A stretch of 64,000 bases of DNA from JAJECS01 sp965262745. GTDB taxonomy: Bacteria; Chloroflexota; UBA11872. The notes under the pieces are model-generated. The model did no database searches. It was not told the DNA's origin and worked only from the letters and a program-made list of their open reading frames with translations. The stretch covers positions 2,604,001 through 2,668,000 of the forward strand of contig OZ253558.1 of NCBI GenBank assembly GCA_965262745.1, given 5' to 3'. Shown here piece by piece: positions 41,947 through 50,430 of this stretch (its first letter is position 1; every line of letters starts with the position of its first letter). Made by a program: the position numbers and the translations under genes.

Positions 41947-43758
41947 TTAGCGGTTCTGTATTCGAAGCACCCGCCCCGCGTTGACGCCGACGGGCCGCCC
42001 CTCGTCGATGGCGAGGCACCCGTTCACCAGCACATACCTCACTCCCTCGCTGTACCGGTGGAGGTGCTGCACCGTCGACCGGGGTGCGAGGCTGGCGGGG
42101 TCGAACACGGTGATGTCCGCCCAGCTACCAGTCTCGATTAGCCCGCGATCGCTCCAGCCCAGGATCTCGGCGGGCAGTCCCGTGCACGACCTGATCGCGT
42201 GCGGCAGGGAGACCACCCCTTGGTCAATGGCGTACCGACGCAGCTTCGTGGTGAAGCTGGCGTAAGTGCGGATGTGCTGGCTAATGCCCATGGGGTCGAT
42301 GCCGGCGCCAAAATAGGGATAGTCGCCGTCGCTCCCGGTTGCGACGAACTCCTGGCGCATGATCCGCTCCAGGTCCTCCTGGGACAGGATGTCCGCCATC
42401 GCCCGCGCGCCCTCCAGGCCGAGCCGAATGGCGGCCTCCACCACCGTCATGCTCATCGCATCCGCCGCGGCGGCCAGTGACGATCCCTCCAACTCGGGGC
42501 GCGCCGACGCCACGATGGTGATCTGCGCGCCGCCGCCGTACTGCTCCAGGTTCTCCGCCACGAGGGATCTGATCCGCGCTCCGGCAATGGTGTCGTCCAA
42601 CTGCTCGATGAAGCGCGCCCGCTCCTCCGGGTTGCCGGGCCCCCGGTGCACTCCGTACCACGAGGCCAGCTCCATCAGCCCGCGCCCTTCGGACGGCATC
42701 ACGCTCCCCAGCGCCCTCGCGACCATCTCCCGCAGCAGGCCGGGCCTGGACTCCAGGAATCGCCGGCGTTCCGGCTCGAGCGACGGCAAGGCTGCCAGCT
42801 CCGCATAGAGATCCAGCAACGCCGCGTCGGGCACCGCGTCGAGAGCCGCCGCCAGCTTTGCGCCGCGCTCCTCGGCACCAGTCTCCGTCGACCGCCGCGC
42901 CGATTCAGGGATGAGCGGCACCTCGGCGTCCGAAAAGGGGAACTGGTCGGCGTACACCCGCACGCCCCGGTTCCTGGCAGCCTCGATCAGCTCCAGCGCG
43001 CGGCCGGCCTTGCCCCAGTTGTGTCGGTGCATCGCCCGGAAATGGGTCAGCACGCCGACGGCCCCGGAGCGCTCCGCGATCTCGATGGCCTCGGCAGCGG
43101 CTTCGATCAAACTGTCGCCCTCGCTGCGCATGTGGGTGTGATACATGCCCCCGCAGGCGGCCGCCTCGGCGGCCAGCGCGGTGATCTCCGCTGAGTCGGC
43201 GTGCAGCCCTGGCGGATATTCCAGGCCCGACGACAGCCCCCACGCGCCGCTCGCCATCGCCTCCCGCACGCAGACCTTCATGGCCGCCAGCTCGGTTGTC
43301 GTTGGACCACGCGCCGCCATACCCATGACCAGCCGCCGCACCTGCCCGGCGCCCACCATCAGCACGGCGTTGGTGCCAATGCCCTGGCGCTCCAGCCTTG
43401 CGGCGTGGACGTCCATCGTCTCGTGCAGCGGCCACGACCCGTAGCCGTCGGCGCCGCCGACCACGGTCGTCACGCCCTGGGTCAGATACGGCAGACTCGG
43501 GGCCAACTCGGGGATGTACAGCCCGCGCTCCGAGTGCGTGTGCATGTCCACGAACCCGGGCGTCACGTAGAGGCCGTCGGCCCGAATCGTGCGGGCTGTG
43601 CTCCAGGCGCCCAGGCTGCCGACGGCCGCGATCCTGCCTTCAGTGACCGCCACGTCGGCGGTAAACGGCTCCGAGCCGCTGCCGTCGATGACCTGACCCC
43701 CCAGGATCAGCACGTCGGCTCGCGCCGCATCGACCGCCGTCCCGGTGCTGCTACTCAT
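41947..43758 (-). CDS. N-acyl-D-amino-acid deacylase (D-aminoacylase-like amidohydrolase)
   Basis: 603 residues. Composite barrel/beta-sandwich amidohydrolase: ADVLILGGQVIDGSGSEPF, GLYVTPGFVDMHTHSE (metal His pair), LTQGVTTVVGG, GLSSGLEYPPGLHADSAEI, THMRSEGDSLIEAAAEAI, LTHFRAM, then the VGSD-type VATGSDGDYPYFGAGI. C-terminal GWSDRGLIETGSWADITVFDPASL is the usual end. Removes N-acyl groups from D-amino acids or related compounds. No signal peptide. Lies next to IS copy 1. Confidence 0.88.
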   Translation of the reverse strand: MSSSTGTAVDAARADVLILGGQVIDGSGSEPFTADVAVTEGRIAAVGSLGAWSTARTIRADGLYVTPGFVDMHTHSERGLYIPELAPSLPYLTQGVTTVVGGADGYGSWPLHETMDVHAARLERQGIGTNAVLMVGAGQVRRLVMGMAARGPTTTELAAMKVCVREAMASGAWGLSSGLEYPPGLHADSAEITALAAEAAACGGMYHTHMRSEGDSLIEAAAEAIEIAERSGAVGVLTHFRAMHRHNWGKAGRALELIEAARNRGVRVYADQFPFSDAEVPLIPESARRSTETGAEERGAKLAAALDAVPDAALLDLYAELAALPSLEPERRRFLESRPGLLREMVARALGSVMPSEGRGLMELASWYGVHRGPGNPEERARFIEQLDDTIAGARIRSLVAENLEQYGGGAQITIVASARPELEGSSLAAAADAMSMTVVEAAIRLGLEGARAMADILSQEDLERIMRQEFVATGSDGDYPYFGAGIDPMGISQHIRTYASFTTKLRRYAIDQGVVSLPHAIRSCTGLPAEILGWSDRGLIETGSWADITVFDPASLAPRSTVQHLHRYSEGVRYVLVNGCLAIDEGRPVGVNAGRVLRIQNR

Positions 43759-43778
43759 GACCCGTGAAAGCCTGCGAC

Positions 43779-44411
43779 TTAATTCAGGCGCGTGTTTCGG
43801 CGGGCTTCCAAGAGGTCGCTCAGGTCGCGCAGCAGCCGACGCATGAGCTTGGCCTCGCTCGCGAGCAGCTGGTCGACGCTCGCTGATTCGAGCAAGCGCT
43901 GGCGCGTGCTGGCCGTGGACGGCAGGGCGGCCGCGGTGAAGTAGGCGAAGCGCTCCGGATCGCGCGGCAGCTCCTCGTGGGTGCCGTAGGCGCCCTGCAG
44001 CTCCAGCGTGAGCCGCAGCGCCTTGCGGTAGTCCTCGCGCACGCTCGCCGCAAGCGCCGCCACCTCGCGCGGGTCGCTGACCGACATCGCCTCCAACGTG
44101 ACCGACGCGGCCAGGTGCGGCTCGCGCTGCTCCAACGCATCGATGCGAAAGCGCTCTTCGCCGATCGCCTCGATGTTCATCCGACCGTCGGGCAGCGTCT
44201 CATGGCGCGTGATGCGCGCCGTCGTGCCCACCGCGTGAGGCTCCGCCGGCCCGCCCACCTCCTCGCCCGAGCGGATCAGCGCCACCCCGAACGGTCGCTC
44301 CTCGTCAATGCACGCCCGAATCATCACGCGATAGCGCGCCTCGAAGATATGCAGCGGCAGCTGCATCTGCGGAAACAGCACCGTGTGGAGCGGAAAGAGG
44401 TCCAGCCGCAT
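43779..44411 (-). CDS. LON peptidase substrate-binding domain protein
   Basis: 210 residues. The Lon N-terminal (PUA-like) domain only: MRLDLFPLHTVLFPQMQLPLHIFEARYRVMI, RPFGVALIRSGEEVGGPAEPHAVGTTARI and IEAIGEERFRI. Helical end. No ATPase or protease part. Such stand-alone proteins are common and their job is not known. 20 bases upstream of the D-aminoacylase on the same strand. Confidence 0.88.
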   Translation of the reverse strand: MRLDLFPLHTVLFPQMQLPLHIFEARYRVMIRACIDEERPFGVALIRSGEEVGGPAEPHAVGTTARITRHETLPDGRMNIEAIGEERFRIDALEQREPHLAASVTLEAMSVSDPREVAALAASVREDYRKALRLTLELQGAYGTHEELPRDPERFAYFTAAALPSTASTRQRLLESASVDQLLASEAKLMRRLLRDLSDLLEARRNTRLN

Positions 44412-44608
44412 GGCCGAGTCTAGCTGCGATTCCCATCGCCCTTGTAACTAAAGACCGGCATGGTGGCGAGGTTCGCGGGTTCTGCTTTCGGTCGATGGAC
44501 TCCGTTCGCTGCTCCCGATCACTGTTCCATGGGACACGCGGACCTACCACGACGGTGCAGGGCAGCGGAAGAAATGGCTGCATCTGATAATCTCCCATCA
44601 CGTCCACA

Positions 44609-44632
44609 TGACATTGCCAGGGGCAATTGTCA
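44609..44632. promoter_or_regulatory. Operator-like inverted repeat before the DUF262 gene
   Basis: TGACATTGCC and GGCAATTGTCA are near-perfect inverted copies (one extra base on the right arm) around AGG, 36 bases before the GTG start. Could be an autoregulatory operator or a leader hairpin. Confidence 0.4.
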
Positions 44633-44668
44633 TCGGGGCCAGCGGTGCCGATGGAGGAACGAGGAATA

Positions 44669-46579
44669 GTGTCAACGTTCAAAGCGAATGCGTTCTTACT
44701 GAAGAATCTTCTTGAAGATGTTGGGAACGGCAAAATCCAGCTCCCGGACTTCCAGCGTGGCTGGGTATGGGATGACGACCGAATCAAGGACTTGCTGGTC
44801 AGCATATCGCGCGGCTTCCCCATCGGTGCCGTGATGACGCTCGATGCCGGCGGCGACCTGCGGTTTCGAAGTCGCCTGGTCGAGGGGGTGGCTTCCAATG
44901 GTGCCGGTCAAGCGGCCGAATATTTGTTGGATGGCCAACAACGGCTTACATCGCTGTACCAGGCGCTGCGGTATGAAGGACCGGTGGAAACCCGCTACCG
45001 ACCTGGTGGAAGCCGGGTCATCAAGAGATGGTATTACATCGATATCCAACAGGTTCTGAATCCGCTAGTTGATCTGGACGGCACCATCCTTAGCGTTCCT
45101 GAAGACCGAATGGTCAAATCAAACTTCGGTCGTGATATTACTTTGAATCTGTCCTCGTCTGACTTCGAATTCAAGCATCATATGCTGCCCACCGAGAAGG
45201 TTATGAACAGCATGGATTGGATGCTTGGATACCTTGGCTATTGGAAGGATCGCGGCGGGCATCCTGTGGGTGACCCGGTTGATTTCTTCACCCAATTCAA
45301 GGACGCCGTGCTGGACAACTTCACCGACTACCAGTTGCCGGTCATCAGTTTGGGAAAGGGGACGTCCAAAGAGGCTGTATGCACGGTCTTCGAAAAGGTC
45401 AACACCGGTGGCGTGACTCTGAATGTGTTTGAGTTGGTGACGGCCGCCTTCGCCGCAGACGATTTCTCGCTGCGGGACGACTGGGCAGCGCGCAGAGGGC
45501 GTCTACACGCTGAATTCGGCGTGCTTCAGGGCGTCGGCGGTGATCAATTCCTGCAAACGGTGACACTGCTGGCGACCCAAGCACGGCGCAGGCGAGCTAC
45601 TTCTGAGACTCCGTCGAGTCAACTTCCCGGTATCGGCTGTAGGCGAGCAGACATCCTCAACCTGACGTTCAGCGAATACCAGACGTGGGCCGACCGAGTG
45701 GAAGCGGGATTCAGTGACGCCGCAAAATGTCTGCGCAGCCAGTTCGTGTTCACCAGCTACAACGTGCCTTACAACACCCAGCTGGTCCCCCTGGCAGCGT
45801 TGTACGTTGAGCTGGGCAAGGAGTTGGCACCCGCCAACGCGCAGGATAAGCTGAACCGCTGGTTCTGGTGCGGCATCTTCAGCGAAGCCTATGGCGGCGG
45901 CGGTGAGACTCAGTTTGCTCGTGACCTCGAACAGGTTGCCAACTACATCCGAGGCGGCTCCGAACCGGAACTTGTTAGCCAGGCGAGCTTTGTTCCCGAG
46001 CGGCTGTTGTCGTTGAGAACACGCAACAGCTCTGCTTACAAGGGTCTGTACGCGCTGCAAATGAAAAGCAACGCGGCTGACTGGCGCAGCGCTGCACCTT
46101 TGACCTTCGCCACCATCCATGACGAGAACATTGACATCCACCATATTTTCCCGGTCGCCTGGTGCGGGGGTGCCGATCCGGTGGTGCCAAGACGCCTGTA
46201 CGACTCGGTAATCAACAAGACGCCGATTGACGCCCAGACCAACCGAATCATCGGTGGTAAGGCTCCGTCCCTCTACTTACCCCGCTTGCGCCATGATATC
46301 GACGAAGAAAAATTGAATGGCATTCTCGAATCGCATTGGATCGATCCCAAGCTGCTTGAAAGTGATCTTTTTGGCGACTGCTTCGTCGAGCGCGGTCAAG
46401 CAATGCTCGACTTGATCAACCGCACGATGGGTAAGCCAGCCGTCGATGGGCGTCAGGTCTTTCGCGATGCGCTGGACTCCGCCGGTCTGGCTGAGCAGGA
46501 CGGCGATGACGAGGTTGAGTTCAATCCCGTCGGCGACAGCGCCTATGGCGACGAGACACTGGCCAGCGACAATACGTGA
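44669..46579 (+). CDS. DUF262/DUF1524 GmrSD-like nuclease
   Basis: 636 residues from a GTG at 44669, with GGAGGAA upstream at a good distance; an ATG at 44651 is an alternative. DUF262 core: QLPDFQRGWVWDDDRIKDLL (about 24-43), YLLDGQQRLTSLYQ, and FEKVNTGGVTLNVFELV. The C-terminal part carries HIFPVAWCGG and later NRIIGGKAPSLYL, the DUF1524 HNH-type nuclease pattern. GmrSD proteins are type IV-like restriction enzymes against modified phage DNA; here one chain has both parts. Base composition is visibly lower in G+C than neighbours, so recent transfer is likely. No methylase or other defence gene is beside it. Confidence 0.82.
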   Translation: MSTFKANAFLLKNLLEDVGNGKIQLPDFQRGWVWDDDRIKDLLVSISRGFPIGAVMTLDAGGDLRFRSRLVEGVASNGAGQAAEYLLDGQQRLTSLYQALRYEGPVETRYRPGGSRVIKRWYYIDIQQVLNPLVDLDGTILSVPEDRMVKSNFGRDITLNLSSSDFEFKHHMLPTEKVMNSMDWMLGYLGYWKDRGGHPVGDPVDFFTQFKDAVLDNFTDYQLPVISLGKGTSKEAVCTVFEKVNTGGVTLNVFELVTAAFAADDFSLRDDWAARRGRLHAEFGVLQGVGGDQFLQTVTLLATQARRRRATSETPSSQLPGIGCRRADILNLTFSEYQTWADRVEAGFSDAAKCLRSQFVFTSYNVPYNTQLVPLAALYVELGKELAPANAQDKLNRWFWCGIFSEAYGGGGETQFARDLEQVANYIRGGSEPELVSQASFVPERLLSLRTRNSSAYKGLYALQMKSNAADWRSAAPLTFATIHDENIDIHHIFPVAWCGGADPVVPRRLYDSVINKTPIDAQTNRIIGGKAPSLYLPRLRHDIDEEKLNGILESHWIDPKLLESDLFGDCFVERGQAMLDLINRTMGKPAVDGRQVFRDALDSAGLAEQDGDDEVEFNPVGDSAYGDETLASDNT

Positions 46580-46668
46580 GCCCCTGGCGCCGCACACACT
46601 TGGACCGCCTATCATGTGCTGCACGTGACGATGACTAAGTTTGAAGCCCCCCATACCGGTATGCGCGC

Positions 46669-47562
46669 ATGAGCCAGGCGCCGCCCATCGTCACCCAGGC
46701 GCTCTCGAAGTGGTACGGCAGCGTGCAGGCGCTGACGGATCTGTCGCTCACCGTGGAACGCGGGGAGATCTTCGGCTTCCTCGGTCCCAACGGCGCCGGC
46801 AAGACGACCACGGCGCGGCTGCTGCTGGGTTTGATGCGGCCCACCGCCGGCTCCGCGCAGATTTTCGGGGCCGACGTGCAGGCCGAGGGGACGGCCGCCC
46901 GCCGCCGCGTGAGCTATCAGCCCAGCGCCGACGCGCTCTATGAGTCCATGCGCGTGGCGGCCTACCTGCGATCGTTCGGGCGCATGGGTGGGGTGCCGGT
47001 GCACCGCACCGACGAGCTCATCGAGCGGCTGGACCTTGACACCTCGCGCCGCATCAAGGCTCTGTCGACCGGCAACCGGCAGAAAGTGGCCATCGTCCGA
47101 GCGCTGCAGGCGGATGTGCCGCTCTATCTCCTGGATGAACCCACGCGCGGCCTCGACCCCCTGGTACAGCAGGAGTTCGGCCGCATCCTCGCCGAATACC
47201 GCGACGAGGGACGCACGATCTTTCTCTCCACCCACATCCTGTCCGAAGCTCAGAGCCTCTGCGACCGGGTGGGCGTGCTGCGCGAGGGACGGCTCGTCGC
47301 CGTTGAGCGCGTGGACGCGCTCATCGAGAGTCGAGTGCGACGGTTTCATGTCCGCTTCAGCGGACCGGCGCCCACCGCCGACGACCTGGAGGGCGCGACG
47401 CTAGTGGCCTGCGCAGAAGGCGAGATCAGCTTCGACGTCACCGGGTCCGTGGACCGCGTGATCAAGACCCTCGCGCGCTTTGAGATCACCGATCTCACCA
47501 TCGACGAGCCCAGCCTCGAGGACGCGTTCTTGCGCTTCTACGACCGGCGGGAAGAGGCGTGA
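46669..47562 (+). CDS. ABC transporter ATP-binding protein
   Basis: 297 residues. Walker A GPNGAGKTT (41-49), Q-loop region YQPSADALYESM, signature LSTGNRQKVAIVRAL (ABC signature as STGNRQK), Walker B PLYLLDEPTRGLDPL and the H-loop STHI. C-terminal extension as in drug/Nod-type exporters (CcmA class). The partner permease starts in an overlap (GTGA). Likely energises an ABC-2 exporter. Confidence 0.93.
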   Translation: MSQAPPIVTQALSKWYGSVQALTDLSLTVERGEIFGFLGPNGAGKTTTARLLLGLMRPTAGSAQIFGADVQAEGTAARRRVSYQPSADALYESMRVAAYLRSFGRMGGVPVHRTDELIERLDLDTSRRIKALSTGNRQKVAIVRALQADVPLYLLDEPTRGLDPLVQQEFGRILAEYRDEGRTIFLSTHILSEAQSLCDRVGVLREGRLVAVERVDALIESRVRRFHVRFSGPAPTADDLEGATLVACAEGEISFDVTGSVDRVIKTLARFEITDLTIDEPSLEDAFLRFYDRREEA

Positions 47563-48377
47563 CGCTCAACCTGCTGCTGCACACCCTGTGGAATCGGCGC
47601 CTGGCAATTCTCTGGTTTGCCGTAGGGCTGTTCCTCTACGCGCTCCTGACCATGGCGCTGTGGCCGTCGTCGCGCGACATCGACCTCGGAGCCTTCCTCG
47701 AAGCCATGCCCGAAGCGGCGCGGGCCGCCTTTCTCGGCCGTGGCTTCGACGACCCCGCCGTCGCGGGCAGCGGGTTCTACCAGTACATCGGGTCGCAGCT
47801 CGCCACCTGGTTGCCCTTCCTGGCCGCGTATTTCGGCATATGGGTCGGCGGTAGCGTCGTCGCCCGGGCCTACGCCCGCCACACCCTCGACCTGCTGCTT
47901 GCTCAGCCGATCAGCCGCGAACGATTCCTCCTTACGCGGCTTGGCGCGGTGGCGCTGGGGGCCGTGATCGTCGTCGCCGCCGCGATGGTCGGCCTGCTGG
48001 TCGGCGCCGCCGCCTGGGCCGGTGACACGCCGCTGGCCGCGAGCGACGTCATCCTGGTGCACGTGCAGCTCCTGCTATTTGGGCTTGCCGCGGCCGTCAT
48101 CTCCCTGATCGTCGCCACGCTCGTGCTGGAGCCGGGGCGAACCTACGGTCTCGGCGCGCTGATTGTGGTGGTGATGTATGTGCTGCATCTGGTCGCCCAG
48201 GTCGTCGCTCCGCTGGAGTGGTTGGGCTATCTGTCACTGTTTCGCTACTGGCGGCCCCTGGAGCAGTTCGCCACCGGGGAATTCGCCTGGATGGAAGCGA
48301 TTGTGTTGACGGCGATCGTCGTCGTCGGCACCGCGCTGGCGGTCGTACTATTTCGCCGCCGTGACATCGTGACGTAA
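47559..48377 (+). CDS. ABC-2-type transporter permease
   Basis: 272 residues, six membrane helices. First helix LAILWFAVGLFLYALLTMALW, then the ABC-2 signature region WVGGSVVARAYARHTLDLLLAQPISRERFLLTRLGAVALGAVIV. GTG start overlaps the stop of the ATPase gene. Exported substrate unknown. The redoxin gene begins 10 bases downstream. Confidence 0.85.
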   Translation: MTLNLLLHTLWNRRLAILWFAVGLFLYALLTMALWPSSRDIDLGAFLEAMPEAARAAFLGRGFDDPAVAGSGFYQYIGSQLATWLPFLAAYFGIWVGGSVVARAYARHTLDLLLAQPISRERFLLTRLGAVALGAVIVVAAAMVGLLVGAAAWAGDTPLAASDVILVHVQLLLFGLAAAVISLIVATLVLEPGRTYGLGALIVVVMYVLHLVAQVVAPLEWLGYLSLFRYWRPLEQFATGEFAWMEAIVLTAIVVVGTALAVVLFRRRDIVT

Positions 48378-48387
48378 GGCTGCGATC

Positions 48388-48888
48388 GTGCCGCGTGCCC
48401 AAGGCTCGACGACGCTCACCATCGGCGAACCGGCGCCGGATTTCGATCTGCCCGTGGCGGGAACGGAAGAGCGCGCCACGTTGGGAGGCTTTGCCGGTCG
48501 GTGGCTGTTCCTGGTCTTTGTAAGGCATACCTGGTGACTGAGCTGCCAGGGCTACCTGGCGCGGCTCGAGGTCGAGCTGGACGAGTGGACCAAGCGGGGC
48601 GCGGCCATCGCCTGCGTCTTTGGGCAGGGCCTCAAGGCCGTGGCCAAGTACGCCACGGGTGAGGGCCTCCCCTACCCAGTGCTGGCCGACCCCGAGCGCC
48701 AAGTGATCCGCGCCTACGGCGTGTACGTCCGCGTCAACTTCGAGTCCTGGAATGTCGCGCGGCCCTCCGTGGTGCTCATCGATCCCGGGGGCATCGTGCG
48801 CGACGTGTTCGTGGGGCGGCACCAGCGCGAGTGGCCGGACAGCCCGGACCTCTGGGCGGTGATGGAACGTCACGAGGGACGCGGCTAG
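48388..48888 (+). CDS. Redoxin (AhpC/TSA-like) with in-frame TGA: candidate selenoprotein (UxxC)
   Basis: 166 residues if TGA at 48535-48537 is read as selenocysteine (residue 50); otherwise a nonsense-truncated gene. GTG start at 48388 (AAGG nearby), stop TAG at 48886-48888. The frame reads IGEPAPDFDLPVAG, WLFLVFVRHTW, then TGA, then LSCQGYLARLEVELDEW, and continues with LPYPVLADPERQVIRAYGVY and PSVVLIDPGGIVRDVFVGR, a full thioredoxin-fold redoxin. In Cys homologues the motif is FxRHxxCxxC; the TGA falls exactly on the first Cys and leaves UxxC with Cys53. No other frame damage. Two hairpins follow the TGA. Probably a thiol peroxidase or reductase. Needs SelA/SelB/SelC elsewhere. Confidence 0.75.
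48545..48579 (+). promoter_or_regulatory. Candidate bacterial SECIS hairpins after the TGA
   Basis: Two stem-loops lie just downstream. The first: GCCAGG (48545-48550) pairs with CCTGGC (48555-48560) around GCTA, apical G 14 bases after TGA. The second: CGGCTCG (48562-48568) pairs with CGAGCTG (48573-48579, one G-U) around AGGT; its loop G is 33 bases after TGA. The second fits the loose bacterial SECIS pattern I recall (short stem, small loop with an early G, within about 16-37 bases). Confidence 0.45.
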
Positions 48889-49262
48889 CGCCGTCGCGTC
48901 AGGCAGGCCCGAACCGCGCGGAAGAGGTCCCGCAAGCGCGGCGGACGCAGCAACGCCTAGCGGCGCGCGGCGATCCAACAGGCGGCGACGGCAGGGGGAT
49001 ACGCGTAACCCGCCGGATCAACGACGCTCGCGGGGCCTCCTCGCACGACCCTTCAGGATACCATACAAACACCGAACATCCGAGCTACGCACAGTCGGAA
49101 GTGTGGGTAGTGTTGGCTTAGCCTGGGGCCGGCCGCTGGTGAGTGCTCGGTGGTCAGTGATCCCTTGTGATCGAGGATGATTTGGCCCGCCATCCCCGCG
49201 CGCCTCCGCCATCCCCGCACCCTTCCGCCATCCCCGCGCCCCTCCGTCATTCCCGCGCCCCT
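48889..49262. other. Intergenic stretch with a dispersed repeat and tandem repeats
   Basis: Between the redoxin and IS copy 2. Holds one copy of the 23-base repeat (49058-49080) and an array of 19-base repeats (49187-49281). No gene or RNA recognised. Confidence 0.5.
49058..49080. repeat. Dispersed 23-base repeat, copy 2
   Basis: Exact match to 29540-29562. Here it is intergenic, about 170 bases after the redoxin stop. In neither site does it have an obvious partner feature. Confidence 0.75.
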
Positions 49263-49281
49263 CCGTCATGCCCGCGCAAGC
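49187..49281. repeat. 19-base tandem repeats next to IS30 copy 2
   Basis: Five near-identical 19-base units at 49187, 49206, 49225, 49244 and 49263, each starting ccg(c/t)cat(c/t/g)cccgcgc. The last unit merges into the hairpin target of the IS. Looks like local expansion of the genome's 'cgtcattcccgcg' repeat. Confidence 0.8.
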
Positions 49282-50276
49282 GGGAAGGTGGATTCACATT
49301 CCAAGTGCAACAGATGATCCCAAAACACCTCGGCGGGGGTCTGGTAGCCGAGGCACTTGCGTGGCGTGTTGTTGTAGGCCTGCACGAGCTGGGTGAACCG
49401 AGCGGCCGGGAGGCTCGCGAGATCGGTCTTGCGGGGCAGGGTGCGGCGCAGGCGCCCGATGGCGTTCTCGATGCCGCCCTTCTGCCAGGGGGCGTGGGGG
49501 TCGCAGAAGAAGGTCTGGATGCCGCGGGCGTGCAGCTGGTGGTGGCGGGCGAACTCGGTGCCGTTGTCGAAGGTGACGGTTTGGCGCCAGGGGGGCGGTA
49601 AGGGTGCGAGGAGCCGGGACAAGGCGCGGGCGATGGGGGCAGCGGCTTTGCCGGGGGGCCGGACGGCGAGGAGCAGGCGGGAGTGGCGTTCGTGGAGGGT
49701 GAGGACGGCCTGGCCGTAGGTGCGGAAGAGCATGAGGTCGGCCTCCCAGTGGCCGGGGGTCTGGCGGTCCGCGGCGAGGGCTGGGCGGTCGACGAGGGGA
49801 CGACGGTGGGCGATAAAGGAGGCGGAGCTGCCGCCCTTGCGCCCCCGCCGGCCCCGTTTGAACTTGGCCCGCGGCAAATAGTGACGCCAGGCATAGTCCT
49901 TCGTGCGGCGGATCTGGGCGTCAATGAAGCGGTAGATGGATTCGTGGGAGATGACGGGCCGGCCGGCCTCGCGGGCCAGACGGCCGGCCACCTGCTCGGG
50001 CGACCAGCCCTGTTGGAGGCGGGTGAGGACCTGGCGGCGCAGGGTGGGATCGCGGTCGAGCCGGGGCCCGCGCCAGCGGCGCGCGCGGGCCTGCTGGTCG
50101 GCGTAGCGCGGTTGATAGCCCTGGGTGCGCGATCCATTGCGGCTCAGCTCCCGAGCAATCGTCGATGGCGCGCGATCCAGACTTGCCGCGATTTGGCGGA
50201 TCGAGGCCCCGGCGGCGTGGCGTCGGGCCACGGCACAGCGGTCTTCAATGGTGAGGTGCGAATAGCGTCGTTCCAT
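49266..50276 (-). CDS. IS30-family transposase, copy 2
   Basis: 336 residues, identical to copy 1 (see 40813-41823), with the same read-out into the target hairpin supplying the last residues and the stop. Confidence 0.95.
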   Translation of the reverse strand: MERRYSHLTIEDRCAVARRHAAGASIRQIAASLDRAPSTIARELSRNGSRTQGYQPRYADQQARARRWRGPRLDRDPTLRRQVLTRLQQGWSPEQVAGRLAREAGRPVISHESIYRFIDAQIRRTKDYAWRHYLPRAKFKRGRRGRKGGSSASFIAHRRPLVDRPALAADRQTPGHWEADLMLFRTYGQAVLTLHERHSRLLLAVRPPGKAAAPIARALSRLLAPLPPPWRQTVTFDNGTEFARHHQLHARGIQTFFCDPHAPWQKGGIENAIGRLRRTLPRKTDLASLPAARFTQLVQAYNNTPRKCLGYQTPAEVFWDHLLHLECESTFPLARA

Positions 50277-50318
50277 GGCAACACCCTAATGAGGTGTTGC
50301 ACTTCGTTTGTGAATCTA
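49289..50318 (-). mobile_element. IS30-family insertion sequence, copy 2
   Basis: Same ends, orientation and length as copy 1, 8453 bp away. Outer sequence identical only for 26 bases on the left and 7 on the right (gggaatc), then unrelated, as expected for two insertions into the same kind of repeat. The 7.4 kb between the copies could move as a composite element, although the cargo is mostly ordinary-looking. Confidence 0.9.
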
Positions 50319-50430
50319 GGGAATCTGAGGTCCGCCCCCGCGGCCGTGGACGAATGTCCGAGATCCTTCGCTGCGCGCGAAATGACAGCGTCGGCGCGCG
50401 GGAAAAGCGCGCGGCGCGTCTGGACGCCGC

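Noticed and set aside
48640..48888. 82-residue ORF as a separate gene
   Set aside because: It is only the part of the redoxin downstream of the TGA; the upstream part in the same frame completes the fold.
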